From the NCBI GenBank assembly GCA_034180415.1, contig JAXFOK010000054.1:22692-86691 (forward strand): a DNA stretch of 64,000 bases, read 5' to 3'. The translations under genes were made by a program, and so were the position numbers. This DNA comes from CAKMMH01 sp927798255. Lineage in GTDB: Bacteria > Bdellovibrionota_C > UBA2361 > CAKMMH01. A model generated the notes under the pieces. The model was not told the origin of the DNA and did not search any database. It worked only from the letters and a program-made list of their open reading frames with translations. How positions within the stretch are numbered: position 1 is the stretch's first letter; every line of letters begins with the position of its first letter. Shown one piece after another: positions 43,549 through 53,466 of this stretch.

Positions 43549-43825
43549 ACTCTTCTCTTTTTAGAGCAAAACTGTTTTGACAAAACGTAAAATTTCCGTC
43601 ATAGGATTGCTAGGCTGATATAGAGATCAGAATTCCAAGCCACCAACGATTTCTTCTTCGTAAACTTTTAAGATTTATAAAAAAACTCCTAAATTAAAAA
43701 GTATAGTTGTGACTTCTACCCGAAACACGAGTTTTATATTTGATCATAATATATACCATCTGCCAAATTTATATACAGATAACTACGTGATTGTAAAATA
43801 AAAATTTATATTTATAATACTTATC

Positions 43826-44614
43826 ATGAAAAAGAATTTATCATTACCTTACGTAACAAAAAAAGAATTTATCCTAGGACTTATCACTACCCCTATTCAA
43901 CTTCTATTTTTTGCAACTTCGCTTGTTATAGCTGATATTGTAGCAAAAATTGTAGGGTTATTTAGTAAAGAAGCAGTAAACACTATTTTTAGATGGGAAT
44001 CTAATACTGTGTTGTATTTATTAAAATTCATTTCAGGAGCAAAATTTTATTTTAATACTAAAAACGTTAAAAATCTTCCAAAAGATAGACCTATTATTAT
44101 AGTATCCAACCATCAAAGCCTATATGATACAGCAATTCACAATATGTTTTTAAGAAAACATAGACTCGTATACGTAGCAAAAACACAACTAGGAAAATGG
44201 ATCCCAACAGTTTCAGTTTGTATGCGTGCGCAAGGTGCTGCGCTTATTGATAGAGAAAACCCCAAACAATCTGTTCTAGCGATAAAAAAGATGGGACAAA
44301 GGATTCAAGAAGAAAAAAGAGCAGTATGCATCTTTTCAGAGGGTACAAGAGCAAGAGACGGAAAATTAAAAGAATTTAAAGATGCTGGAATAAAAACTTT
44401 GTTAAAATATGCGCCAGATGCAATTATCGTCCCTGCTGCGATTGATGGCTCTTGGAAAACTTTTGCTTACAAATATTTTCCTGTACCATTTGGTATAAAA
44501 ATTTTTGTTGAATACTTAGACCCAATTGATGCAAAGGATTGTGATATTAGCACAATAACACAGATACTTCATGATAAAGTTGAAAGAAAAATTAATGAAT
44601 TTAGAGGATGTTAA
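43826..44614 (+). CDS. plsC: 1-acyl-sn-glycerol-3-phosphate acyltransferase
   Basis: A 262-residue membrane acyltransferase of phospholipid synthesis that acylates lysophosphatidic acid. Two N-terminal hydrophobic segments (about 16-46) are followed by the catalytic H-x4-D (NHQSLYD, 95-101), the substrate-binding FSEGTRARDGK (170-180) and VPAAIDGSWK. Length is normal. It converges on tilS with only two bases between stops. Confidence 0.92.
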   Translation: MKKNLSLPYVTKKEFILGLITTPIQLLFFATSLVIADIVAKIVGLFSKEAVNTIFRWESNTVLYLLKFISGAKFYFNTKNVKNLPKDRPIIIVSNHQSLYDTAIHNMFLRKHRLVYVAKTQLGKWIPTVSVCMRAQGAALIDRENPKQSVLAIKKMGQRIQEEKRAVCIFSEGTRARDGKLKEFKDAGIKTLLKYAPDAIIVPAAIDGSWKTFAYKYFPVPFGIKIFVEYLDPIDAKDCDISTITQILHDKVERKINEFRGC

Positions 44615-44616
44615 AA

Positions 44617-45582
44617 CTAAAGTTTCTTAATAAAAATTTTCCCCTTTGACCTTACAAGTCTTTTATTTTCAGGTAAGTTTACAGCAACTCTTTTATTTAA
44701 TATTAAATCAACAACCTCTAGCGACACTTTTTTTCCAACATTAAAAAACAGTTCATCTTTTAAGGAAAGCTCTACTATACGCCAACAAATTGAAAGATGC
44801 TCTGTTTTTAATAACTCTCTAAAATTTTTAACCCACGCTTTTGAAAATTTTTCATATTGATTCAGAGTATCAAGCTCTTTTCTTGCGATACTATAAAGCG
44901 AACTTAAATCTTCTTCTAAATTAATTCCTCTTGTATTTAAAAAACTTTCAACATTCTCGTTAAAATTTTTATTTAAAAAAGGAATTAATATGTGTCTTAT
45001 CTTATTTCTTAAATAATTAGTGTCAGAATTTGTTGGGTCTTCTACAAACTTTAAATTATGTTCTTTTACATAAACTTCTATATCTTCTCTTAAAACATTT
45101 AAAAGAGGCCTTAATAAATGTCTCTTTGTGTCAACTTCATAAATGTTTCTTGGCTCTTTATTAGATATTAATCTCATTAAAAGTGTTTCTGCGACATCAG
45201 AACCTGTATGAGCTGTAAAAATAAAATCTGCACTATTTTCAGTATAAATTTTCTTTAAGAATTCATATCGTTTTTGACGAGCCCAAGCTTCAGTGTTTTC
45301 ATTATTATCTTTTATAGGAGCTAATCCTCTAAAAAATTTTAATTTATACTTTTCTTTTATTAATTTTTCTACAAAATCAGCATCCCCCTTACTCGTATTT
45401 CTTAGGTTATGATCAAAATGTGAAACTAATAAGTCTAAATTAAACTCATCTTTTAAAAAGTAGCAAACATCTAAAAGCGTTACGCTATCTTTTCCACCAG
45501 ATACTGCAAGTATGACACTCTTACCTTGCAAGTTATGTTTTACTAAAAAAGCTTTAACGCTTTCTTTAATATTGATACTCAC
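44617..45582 (-). CDS. tilS: tRNA(Ile)-lysidine synthase
   Basis: A 321-residue enzyme that converts C34 of the CAU-anticodon tRNA-Ile to lysidine so that it reads AUA. The PP-loop is AVSGGKDS (26-33), DFIFTAHTGSDVAETLLMRL (near 118-137) carries the HxxxD-type catalytic region, and LRPLLNVLREDIEVYVKEHNLKFVEDPTNSDTNYLRNKIRHILIP (near 150-195) is the family signature. Compared with E. coli (432) the C-terminal domain is short. Confidence 0.92.
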   Translation of the reverse strand: MSINIKESVKAFLVKHNLQGKSVILAVSGGKDSVTLLDVCYFLKDEFNLDLLVSHFDHNLRNTSKGDADFVEKLIKEKYKLKFFRGLAPIKDNNENTEAWARQKRYEFLKKIYTENSADFIFTAHTGSDVAETLLMRLISNKEPRNIYEVDTKRHLLRPLLNVLREDIEVYVKEHNLKFVEDPTNSDTNYLRNKIRHILIPFLNKNFNENVESFLNTRGINLEEDLSSLYSIARKELDTLNQYEKFSKAWVKNFRELLKTEHLSICWRIVELSLKDELFFNVGKKVSLEVVDLILNKRVAVNLPENKRLVRSKGKIFIKKL

Positions 45583-45622
45583 GAATAATCAACAAAAAAA
45601 TAATATTTGTATAAGGTAACTC

Positions 45623-46090
45623 CTAGCCCTTTCTAAATGAATCAATGCTAAAAAATCCAGCTCCAGTATATAAAAGTGAAACACAACCTGCAAGGACTAG
45701 CACATCTCTATTTAATATCATAGATTTAAGTGAACTTTGACCAACTTGTGCTGCAAGAATCATTATATCTTTATTTGCTGCAACATTTTGCACAGTTAAT
45801 CCTGTGTTATAAATCAAATAAGCAAAAATTATACTAGCAAGAGAAGCTGTCATTGTAGTCCATAAACCAATTATTAACAAAAAGCCTACTGCCATACAAA
45901 TATATGGGAAATTAGAAGCAAGAGGGATAGATGTACTTTCAGAATAGCCAAACATAGTCCTAACTCCTTGTAAAAAACCGGGCATATTTGAATGAGCAGA
46001 TAAGCCAACCATACTTAAATATAAACCGATTACTACTCTTATTACACAAGGTCCATATGTACTATCACCAATAGGCTTACTTATATTCAT
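45623..46090 (-). CDS. DoxX family membrane protein
   Basis: I chose the ATG at 46090 (155 residues): AAAGGAG lies 6 bases upstream, while the upstream in-frame ATG at 46165 has no ribosome binding site. Four membrane helices, beginning CVIRVVIGLYLSMVGLSAH, with the DoxX-type layout. DoxX proteins are small quinone-linked or redox-associated membrane proteins of unclear role. It stands alone between htpG and tilS. Confidence 0.65.
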   Translation of the reverse strand: MNISKPIGDSTYGPCVIRVVIGLYLSMVGLSAHSNMPGFLQGVRTMFGYSESTSIPLASNFPYICMAVGFLLIIGLWTTMTASLASIIFAYLIYNTGLTVQNVAANKDIMILAAQVGQSSLKSMILNRDVLVLAGCVSLLYTGAGFFSIDSFRKG

Positions 46091-46227
46091 TGCTACTCCT
46101 TTATGAAAAAACTTAATTATTTTAAAATATAAGGCTATAATATAGCGAAGATAATAATTTGCCAAGACTGAAAATTTACATATTCGGAACTCTAATATCG
46201 TAGGAAAAAACTACTTGAATACATAAG

Positions 46228-46312
46228 CTTAAAATCTTTGGATTAAGAAGCTAATGTCAGGCTTTCAGATCTCTGATATCAGACACCAGAAATCTGAAAC
46301 CAGATCAACACT
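46228..46312. repeat. Palindromic words downstream of htpG
   Basis: TTTCAGAT and ATCTGAAA form an 8-bp pair that encloses the 12-base palindrome TCTGATATCAGA. It resembles the CTGATAC words near 36090-36165 and may be a second decayed copy of the same kind of repeat. Confidence 0.4.
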
Positions 46313-46313
46313 C

Positions 46314-48224
46314 CTAATTCATAAGATCTATTATCTTCTTACAGAATTCATTAGGATTATCTATCTTTTCTCCTTGGCTTATCAGTGCTTGATTATATAA
46401 AATCCATGCCCAATTTTTTTGAGTGTCTACATCTTTTGATTTCATCTTATCAAAAATCGGGTGATCTAAATTACACTCTAGACAAGCTTTTTGCTTTGGA
46501 ACTGCTTGTCCTATTTGCTTATAAAAATATTCCATTTGTTTAAAATCAGGTCCTTCTTTAACTAAACAAACAGGAGAATCACTTAATCTAGAAGAAAATT
46601 TAACATCATCAACATAGCCCTTAAGTTCATCTTTTATATTAGAAAGAAGATCTGAGAAATTTTCTGTCTTTTCTTTTATCTTTGTTTCATTTTCCTTCTT
46701 TTCTTCCTCAGTATCAATATCAAGGTCACTCGATGTAATGCACTCAAACTTTTTATCTTTGTAAGTACCAAGTGCATTTACAATAAATGGGTCCACTGGG
46801 TCAAGCATAAATAACACATCATAACCCTTCTTATTTAATCTTTCCATAAATGGAGTATTTTGAGCCTCAGAAATATTTTCAGCAGTAATGTAATAAATAC
46901 AAGGCTGCCCCTCCTTCATATTTGAAATGTACTCATCAACGCTTATATATTTGTCTTGGTTATTATTTGATTTAAATAAAGAAAGACCAATGATTTTTTC
47001 TTTTCTTTCTGGATCTCTAACTATTCCTTCTTTTAAAGTTGGTCCAAAATTCACCCAAAATTTCTCATAAGTTTCCCTATCCTTATTCATTAAATCTTGA
47101 AGCGATTTTAAAATCTTTGAAACTAATGATTTATTAATTTGCTTTAACTCTCTATCTTGTTGCAAAATTTCACGAGAAACATTTAGTGATAAATCAGAGC
47201 TATCAACAAGACCTTTTATAAATCTTAAATAAGGAGTAATAAGTTCCTTACAATCATTCATTATAAGCACTCTCTTTACGTATAATGAAAGCCCACTTTC
47301 AACATTTTCATAATCATAATTAAAAGGTTTTTGACTTGGAATAAATAAAAGCGCCGTAAACTCTGAAACTCCTTCTGCTTGAAAGTGAATATTTAAAAGA
47401 GGCTCTGAGTAATCGTAAGTCATTTGCTTATAAAATTCATTATACTCTTCTTTAGTAATTTCACTTGGCTTTTTAAGCCATAAAGCTTTCATAGAATTTA
47501 ATACTTGAATTTCTTTTGTCTTTTCTGGCTCTTTACCAGCTTCTTCATCTTCTTTGCTTTGTGGAACAAATTTTTCACATTCCATTTTTATAGGATAAGC
47601 AATAAAATCTGAATGTTTCTTTACGATATCTTTTATTTTCCATTCTTTTGTAAAATCAGCTAAATCTTGATTTTCTTCATTATTTTTATCTTTTAAATAA
47701 AGAGTAACAGTCGTTCCTATACTATCTTTATCAATTTCTTCTATAGTGTATTCACTCTTTCCATCAGATTCCCATCTAACTGCTTTATCAGTTCCCGCTT
47801 TCTTAGTTTCTAAACATACCTTATCAGCTACAATAAATGCAGAATAAAATCCAACACCAAACTGACCAATAAGTGATGGATTATCTTTAAGCTCATCTTT
47901 AATTTGCATAAATTTCTTTGTACCTGAATGAGCAATAGTACCGATATTTTCCTTTACCTCATCTAAAGTCATACCAATACCATTATCACTGATTGAAATT
48001 GTGTTTTTATCAGGGTCAATAGTTATAAAGATTTCCGGCGTGTAACCTTGAGGGAGTAAACTTTCATTTGTTGCGCTTTCTAGTTTTAATTTATCTAGAG
48101 CATCAGACGCATTTGAAATAAGCTCTCTTAAAAATATTTCTGGATTTGAATAAAGTGAATTAATTATTAAATTTAAAAGCTCACTAATTTCTGTTTGAAA
48201 TTTACAATTTTCTTTATTAGACAT
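46314..48224 (-). CDS. htpG: Molecular chaperone HtpG (Hsp90)
   Basis: A 636-residue cytoplasmic Hsp90. The N-terminal ATPase has LRELISNASDALDKL (near 40-54), ISISDNGIGMTLDEV (near 86), GTIAHSGTKKF and GQFGVGFYSAF (near 124). The middle domain has NVSREILQQDRELKQI (near 355), and a C-terminal dimerisation domain ends after NPNEFCKKIIDLMN. Full length and intact. Confidence 0.96.
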   Translation of the reverse strand: MSNKENCKFQTEISELLNLIINSLYSNPEIFLRELISNASDALDKLKLESATNESLLPQGYTPEIFITIDPDKNTISISDNGIGMTLDEVKENIGTIAHSGTKKFMQIKDELKDNPSLIGQFGVGFYSAFIVADKVCLETKKAGTDKAVRWESDGKSEYTIEEIDKDSIGTTVTLYLKDKNNEENQDLADFTKEWKIKDIVKKHSDFIAYPIKMECEKFVPQSKEDEEAGKEPEKTKEIQVLNSMKALWLKKPSEITKEEYNEFYKQMTYDYSEPLLNIHFQAEGVSEFTALLFIPSQKPFNYDYENVESGLSLYVKRVLIMNDCKELITPYLRFIKGLVDSSDLSLNVSREILQQDRELKQINKSLVSKILKSLQDLMNKDRETYEKFWVNFGPTLKEGIVRDPERKEKIIGLSLFKSNNNQDKYISVDEYISNMKEGQPCIYYITAENISEAQNTPFMERLNKKGYDVLFMLDPVDPFIVNALGTYKDKKFECITSSDLDIDTEEEKKENETKIKEKTENFSDLLSNIKDELKGYVDDVKFSSRLSDSPVCLVKEGPDFKQMEYFYKQIGQAVPKQKACLECNLDHPIFDKMKSKDVDTQKNWAWILYNQALISQGEKIDNPNEFCKKIIDLMN

Positions 48225-48319
48225 ATTAAAAACTCCATTTTTACAATAAACTTAAATCCTATGCCTAAAAGTAATCATGAATTTATATTTTTCAAGTAAA
48301 ATTAGAAGTTTTTTAATAT

Positions 48320-49258
48320 TTACTGCTGTTTATCGCACTTATCTTGAATTTTACATATTACAATTAATGCCACAAAACCGATAACTGCTAACGTTAGCGC
48401 TATATAAAATTCATCTGATGTAAGGTTAGGTAAAAGATTTTTTTCAGCAATAGGAATAATCTTACCATGTCTATCAACTATAGTTTCTGTAACTTCCTTC
48501 CAAGGCCAAATCTTTCTTAGCGAACCTATCATAAAGCCGATAAGTGATGCGATAGCTATGCTATGATAGTTTTTAAGAAGCCAACTTAAGAATCTTGAAA
48601 ATAACATTAATCCCACGACTGCCCCTAATGCAACAGGAAGAATTGTGATAATATCTTTATTGCTTACAGCATTTAGTATATAATCATATTGACCCAAAAT
48701 TAATAAGATAAATGAGCCCGAAATCCCTGGAAGTATCATTGCCATAATAGCAACCATACCACTAAAAAATAAAGTTATTGGGTCATGAGGCATTGAAAGA
48801 GGGATTAACCCTACGACATAAAAAGCAACCACTGCACCAATAATAAGTGATATAAAAGAAGATAATGTCCATTTAACTTTCAAACTAATTGTAACAATTG
48901 ATGCGACAACTAGCCCAAAAAAGAAAGAAAAAAGATATACTCTTTCATTTTCTAATAAATAACTCATAAGTTTTGCCATGGAAAATATTGCTGTTCCTAT
49001 ACCTAAACCTAAAGCTATTAAAAAACGAAGTGGAATATCCGTAAAAGCTTCTTTTATTTTAAATGAAAAAATATTTTTAAAAAATTTGGCGTTAAAAGAT
49101 TTGATAGCTTCTAAAAGATGTTGATATATACCTAATATGAACGCAATTGTGCCTCCAGAAACTCCTGGGATTAAATCAGCGCCTCCCATCAAAAGTCCTG
49201 TGAAAAATAAACGAAAAGACGAGAAATTATACTCTAAGCTACCTACTTTTTTTCCCAT
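48320..49258 (-). CDS. DUF368 polytopic membrane protein
   Basis: A 312-residue protein with about eight membrane helices. The DUF368 signature GLLMGGADLIPGVSGGTIAFILGIY (near 18-42) and the internal second copy MILPGISGSFILLILGQYDYIL (near 172-193) are clear. Members have been linked to undecaprenyl-phosphate or polyprenyl-phosphate translocation in some bacteria; that role is inferred here. Upstream of htpG and downstream of the DUF1844 gene on the same strand. Confidence 0.9.
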   Translation of the reverse strand: MGKKVGSLEYNFSSFRLFFTGLLMGGADLIPGVSGGTIAFILGIYQHLLEAIKSFNAKFFKNIFSFKIKEAFTDIPLRFLIALGLGIGTAIFSMAKLMSYLLENERVYLFSFFFGLVVASIVTISLKVKWTLSSFISLIIGAVVAFYVVGLIPLSMPHDPITLFFSGMVAIMAMILPGISGSFILLILGQYDYILNAVSNKDIITILPVALGAVVGLMLFSRFLSWLLKNYHSIAIASLIGFMIGSLRKIWPWKEVTETIVDRHGKIIPIAEKNLLPNLTSDEFYIALTLAVIGFVALIVICKIQDKCDKQQ

Positions 49259-49312
49259 AAAAATCCTTTATAAAAAAAATCTTAAAATAGAACTAAAACA
49301 GACAAAAGTGAA

Positions 49313-49570
49313 TTAATTGCCGCCTTTCTTTACATAAACCATTCTTAAATTATGAAGCATCTCACCTAGCATTCTGCTTTCATCAAGGTCTAAGTTTCCT
49401 TTAGTCTTTTCTTCAAGCATTGCTAAGATATCAATTGTATACTTTGCAGCATTAATATCTTCCTTTACATCGACGCCAGCTGGCGCTTTTGACTCACCTA
49501 ATTGAATAAGTGCTTGAGTTGCAAGTGACATAATAAACGCATTAAAAGTGACTTTTGAGAAATCGTTCAT
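49313..49570 (-). CDS. DUF1844 family protein
   Basis: An 85-residue helical protein. FNAFIMSLATQALIQLGE, AAKYTIDILAMLEEKTKGNLDLDE and MLHNLRMVYV follow the DUF1844 pattern closely, a family found mainly in Deltaproteobacteria, Acidobacteria and Planctomycetes. Function unknown. It follows rimI by 30 bases. Confidence 0.85.
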   Translation of the reverse strand: MNDFSKVTFNAFIMSLATQALIQLGESKAPAGVDVKEDINAAKYTIDILAMLEEKTKGNLDLDESRMLGEMLHNLRMVYVKKGGN

Positions 49571-49600
49571 AGAAAATAGCCTTTATATATTAAAAAATAT

Positions 49601-50089
49601 TTACAATGTTATTTTTTTTAATTTAGTAAGTCTTAATACCATGACATAAGCATCTTCATCATTATCGGCATAATATTTTTTTCTTACACCCTTAATTTCA
49701 AAGCCTTGTGACGTATAAAGACTTATAGCTATATTATTAGATTTTCTAACTTCTAACCATACATATTTTTCAGTTTCATCTTTATATAAATCAAGGACTG
49801 TAGAAATCAATTTTTTTCCTAGGCCAATATGTCTAAATTCTGGCAAAACTCCAAATTTAAGAATATGAATTTCATCTAAGATAGTGTTGATTAAAATAAA
49901 ACCAACAAGAGATGCATTATAATAAATACCGTATATAAACCCGTTATCCTTATCAAGCTCGCTTGAAAACATGTCTTCTGTCCAAGACGGAGTATTAGAT
50001 AAAGATTCGATAAAAGCAACTTGTGCCATATCTTCTTTTTTAAGCAAAGTTATACTTGGTATTGTTAAAAAATCAACTTGTGTATTCAT
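49601..50089 (-). CDS. rimI: Ribosomal protein S18 alanine N-acetyltransferase-like GNAT
   Basis: A 162-residue single-domain GNAT. LKFGVLPEFRHIGLGKKLISTVLDLY (near 83-108) carries the acetyl-CoA loop R-x2-G-x-G, and WLEVRKSNNIAISLYTSQGFEIKGVRKKYY (near 117-146) is the RimI-type region. RimI acetylates the N-terminus of S18. No tsaB or tsaD is adjacent, so another GNAT substrate remains possible. Confidence 0.8.
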   Translation of the reverse strand: MNTQVDFLTIPSITLLKKEDMAQVAFIESLSNTPSWTEDMFSSELDKDNGFIYGIYYNASLVGFILINTILDEIHILKFGVLPEFRHIGLGKKLISTVLDLYKDETEKYVWLEVRKSNNIAISLYTSQGFEIKGVRKKYYADNDEDAYVMVLRLTKLKKITL

Positions 50090-50198
50090 AGTAACGAATT
50101 ATAAGTCATATAATAAATTTTTCAATATCGTATAATATTTTGATTTTATTATTAATTAATAAATAAATATTTCAAAAGACTTCGTATTCTTTTATTTT

Positions 50199-52568
50199 TC
50201 ATATTTTATTCTTAGAATCGCTATTTTTAAATACTACATCATCAATAATTCCTTCTATAAAGAAAGCGTGATTATAAAAATGTCCATCATATATATAAGG
50301 GGCGTAACTAACAAGAATCGAACCTTTTTCAATTTTAGGAGATAACTTTTCAATTAATTGGCTTGAACAGCTAATAGGTACCATTTTTCCCAAAGTCCTA
50401 GCTTCCTCTACACTTAGAGGAGCTTTATCACCTTGAATTGCAAATATTCCATTATCTTCAGAGTTAACATCAATACTAGCTAAGAAACCTCTTATAGCAC
50501 CATTTATATCTTTTTTAACATCTCCAAATTTTCCAAGTTCTGAAAGAGGTATCGCTCCTACTATTATTTTTTCTTCTTGTTCAACTTTTGGTGTTTGGCC
50601 TTTAGAATTAATGTCATCATTATTTTTTGTGGCAGATAATCTAACTCTTTTAATTGCGTTCTTTTTTGTTTTTTGAATTAAAAAATTTGTTTGCTTTATG
50701 CTACCACGTTTATCCGCACTAAAAGTTGTAGATATACTAGGGGAAAACATTATAAATCTTCCATAAGATTCTAATGGAACAACTTGAATATTAACATTTC
50801 TCATATTATAAACATGACATTCACTATCAATTGTTAAAATGTAATTTAAAATTTGATTTTGAATGTTATTATTATCTCTTAACATATCGCCACAATTTAG
50901 AGTATACAACTCCTCTATGTCTTTAGCATTAACAATTAAATGAGCCCTATAATTTAATGAATCGTTTCTAACTTGATTATAAGAAGCTTTAATTAATCTT
51001 AATGCATTATAAACTGCATTACGTTTTTCAATATCATCTTGAGGTAATGATTCTAAATAATTTTTGTAATGTTTCATTAATATTTTGTATCTAGCTTCTA
51101 TAAATTTATCAAATATTTCTAATGGCATCTTTGAAGCTTTACGATACAACCCTAGAGTCCTCAATGGATTATCATCTACAAAAAGATATAATCTATGATT
51201 TTTACTATTCGTAGAAGAACTTGAACTATGATTTTGAGAGGTAGGGTTTTCTATTTGATTAATATTTTTTCTTTCTGTATTTGTAATTATAATTTGAGTG
51301 TTTCCCTTACTTGCTCTATATATACGTAAAATTTTATAATGATTTTCTCCATCAAAATTAAAACTTTTAGAAGATATTATGACACCTATAGTATTTGATT
51401 GACAACTCATATCTATTGTTGGTTGATAATTATCTAGAGCAAGTATTAATTCTTTTTTAGTTATTAATTTTCCTAACAACCCCTTAACTTCACTGTTAGA
51501 AGTAGCTAAATTTATAAAACCAATTATTCTAACATCCGACAAGCCTTCACATTTATCATATCCATTAACTCTAGCAAAACTGCTTGTTTTAATCCTTCTT
51601 ATAATTGTATCTAATACATCAGCATCTGAAATTCCGAATTTATTTAGCGCTTTGTATTGAATATTATCAATAATAGTAGTATTAAATTGATTCTTTTTTG
51701 CAAAATCTTTACATAGTTTAAGAGCGCCGTCACGTAAATTTTGAACTTGTGTTTGATAATTATTTGATGACTTATCTAGTAATGATAATGAAACATGGTA
51801 CATTTCATTAACACCATTCATATATTTTAATAGTTCACTTTTATCATATATAATCAAATTAGGACTACAAACATCAAATAATCCTCCTTGCTTAGCATCG
51901 CATCGAAAACGTCTTGATGATAAAAAAACTTTATAAAACCCATCATTATTATAAACTTCAAAACCATGCCCCTTTTCATCAAAATTATTAATATCTATTG
52001 AAACATTATAAGGATATCTAACATGGATATAATTATCACAATCAATTGGCGTACAAATATCAAATAACACACTAAGAAGTCTTTCATGTTTTAAAAATAT
52101 ATCTCTTTGTTGGATTTGTGAAAGAATAATTGCCTTTCTATCTACTCTTCCTTGCTTAGTTTCATTAAATAATCTTGACATATCTGTTGAGCTAGCATAT
52201 TTGTAAAGAGTAAGAAAGAACTTTTCATAATTATTAAATTTTGAATATATTTCATCTAAAACTTCTTTGCTTTCTATTTCTGTCAAAAAGCAATCATAAC
52301 TTTGTTCCAGTAATTTTGAAATTTTATCATTTTGAACGTGCCCACTATCTGGATGATAGTATTTTTGCAAAATTCTATATTGTTTGCTAACAATATCTTT
52401 TAAAATTCTATAATCTGAATATCCTAAGAATCTATCGAAAAATCCTGCTTCCCAGTCTATGCCTAAATTATCTCTATAATAATCGTATACATTAGAAGAA
52501 ATCGATAACTTATTCTTATTGTAAATTTCACTTTTTTTGATTTGATGACAATTTAAAAGATCAAGCAT
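50199..52568 (-). CDS. Large double-J-domain protein, paralogue 1
   Basis: A 789-residue cytoplasmic protein. An N-terminal J-domain has the HPD triad at 72-74 (RILQKYYHPDSG) and a following helix. A second J-like segment at about 460-535 (NPLRTLGLYRKASKMPLEIFDKFIEARYKILMKHYK...) keeps the helix pattern but has HYKN in place of HPD. A Ser/Asn-rich linker precedes the second segment. The C-terminal 250 residues are shared with the protein at 53467-55740. J-domains stimulate DnaK ATPase, so a specialised Hsp70 partner is likely. AGGAAT precedes the ATG. Confidence 0.75.
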   Translation of the reverse strand: MLDLLNCHQIKKSEIYNKNKLSISSNVYDYYRDNLGIDWEAGFFDRFLGYSDYRILKDIVSKQYRILQKYYHPDSGHVQNDKISKLLEQSYDCFLTEIESKEVLDEIYSKFNNYEKFFLTLYKYASSTDMSRLFNETKQGRVDRKAIILSQIQQRDIFLKHERLLSVLFDICTPIDCDNYIHVRYPYNVSIDINNFDEKGHGFEVYNNDGFYKVFLSSRRFRCDAKQGGLFDVCSPNLIIYDKSELLKYMNGVNEMYHVSLSLLDKSSNNYQTQVQNLRDGALKLCKDFAKKNQFNTTIIDNIQYKALNKFGISDADVLDTIIRRIKTSSFARVNGYDKCEGLSDVRIIGFINLATSNSEVKGLLGKLITKKELILALDNYQPTIDMSCQSNTIGVIISSKSFNFDGENHYKILRIYRASKGNTQIIITNTERKNINQIENPTSQNHSSSSSTNSKNHRLYLFVDDNPLRTLGLYRKASKMPLEIFDKFIEARYKILMKHYKNYLESLPQDDIEKRNAVYNALRLIKASYNQVRNDSLNYRAHLIVNAKDIEELYTLNCGDMLRDNNNIQNQILNYILTIDSECHVYNMRNVNIQVVPLESYGRFIMFSPSISTTFSADKRGSIKQTNFLIQKTKKNAIKRVRLSATKNNDDINSKGQTPKVEQEEKIIVGAIPLSELGKFGDVKKDINGAIRGFLASIDVNSEDNGIFAIQGDKAPLSVEEARTLGKMVPISCSSQLIEKLSPKIEKGSILVSYAPYIYDGHFYNHAFFIEGIIDDVVFKNSDSKNKI

Positions 52569-52695
52569 GTTATTATTCCTAAAAATATACTATATATACT
52601 TATTTATAACATTAGTTAAATAGGAAATCTCGAATGTAAAATACTACTTGTGAATAAATATTTAGTCAAAAAAAGAAATTAAAAAGGAAAAATAA

Positions 52696-52728
52696 GAAAA
52701 AAAGAAAGGCCTATATTTCAAGGCCTTT
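52696..52728 (-). terminator. Terminator of the 213-residue orphan
   Basis: On the minus strand AAAGGCCT/AGGCCTTT form an 8-bp stem with an eight-base loop, followed by CTTTTTTTCTTATTTTT. A textbook intrinsic terminator nine bases after the stop codon. Confidence 0.9.
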
Positions 52729-52737
52729 AAATGTGAT

Positions 52738-53379
52738 TTAAGCAACATCAATAAGATCAATAAACTGATCAATCTTATCTATTGCTCCTTCAAGGATTTG
52801 CGAATCGTTTTCTTCTTGCACTGCGTCATCACTATCATTGTGGTTGTTAAACTTATAAAGATGATAACAAGAAGCCGTGGTGTAAACGTCACTACCGTCC
52901 TCCTTGGTATGATCGAGCAACTTCTCCCAATTTTTCTTTGGGATTTTTTCAATCATGAATTCCAACTCATCATTAGATGGGAAATCTCCAAGTTTATTGT
53001 AGTACAAAATCGAACATTTGTGCATTCGATTTCTATCTTCTCCTTGATATTCCCACCCCTCAATGGCGCCGGCATGCTCAAGTATAGCTCGAACCGCTTT
53101 AGCACGATTCGTGCAGTCTTTACAGCTCTCTAGATAAGCTTGGAGCACTCTTAAACCTCCCTTTCGGGTGCCAAAAACCTCGATAACTTGTCTATACACT
53201 TCGATATCAAGTTCTTGACTGGTGAATGCGAAAATGGGTCTTAAATAGTTAGCTGCCTCACTAAACGTAATCCGTTTCACAAGCGCATTTTTATCGTCAC
53301 GCAAATCGTTAACGACGTCGTAAATGATTTTTTTCTCAAACACCACCAAGGCGTCTTTGGGGGAACCTTCATTAATCAT
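52738..53379 (-). CDS. Soluble protein of unknown function between the J-domain paralogues
   Basis: A 213-residue helical protein without signal peptide. It has a Cys cluster (ESCKDCTNRAKAVRAILEHAG, about 89-110), a HKCS motif near 130 and an acidic tail. AAGAAAGGATTT before the ATG is a strong Shine-Dalgarno, and the gene has its own terminator, so it is transcribed apart from both J-domain genes. Its codon choice is less AT-biased than theirs, as in the orphan at 26547-27899. No family recognised. Confidence 0.65.
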   Translation of the reverse strand: MINEGSPKDALVVFEKKIIYDVVNDLRDDKNALVKRITFSEAANYLRPIFAFTSQELDIEVYRQVIEVFGTRKGGLRVLQAYLESCKDCTNRAKAVRAILEHAGAIEGWEYQGEDRNRMHKCSILYYNKLGDFPSNDELEFMIEKIPKKNWEKLLDHTKEDGSDVYTTASCYHLYKFNNHNDSDDAVQEENDSQILEGAIDKIDQFIDLIDVA

Positions 53380-53466
53380 TTTAAATCCTTTCTTAAAAAA
53401 ACAAAGTTAACCAATCAGAAAAAAACCATTATAGAATTTTAGATAAAATATTTAACTTAGTCAAAT

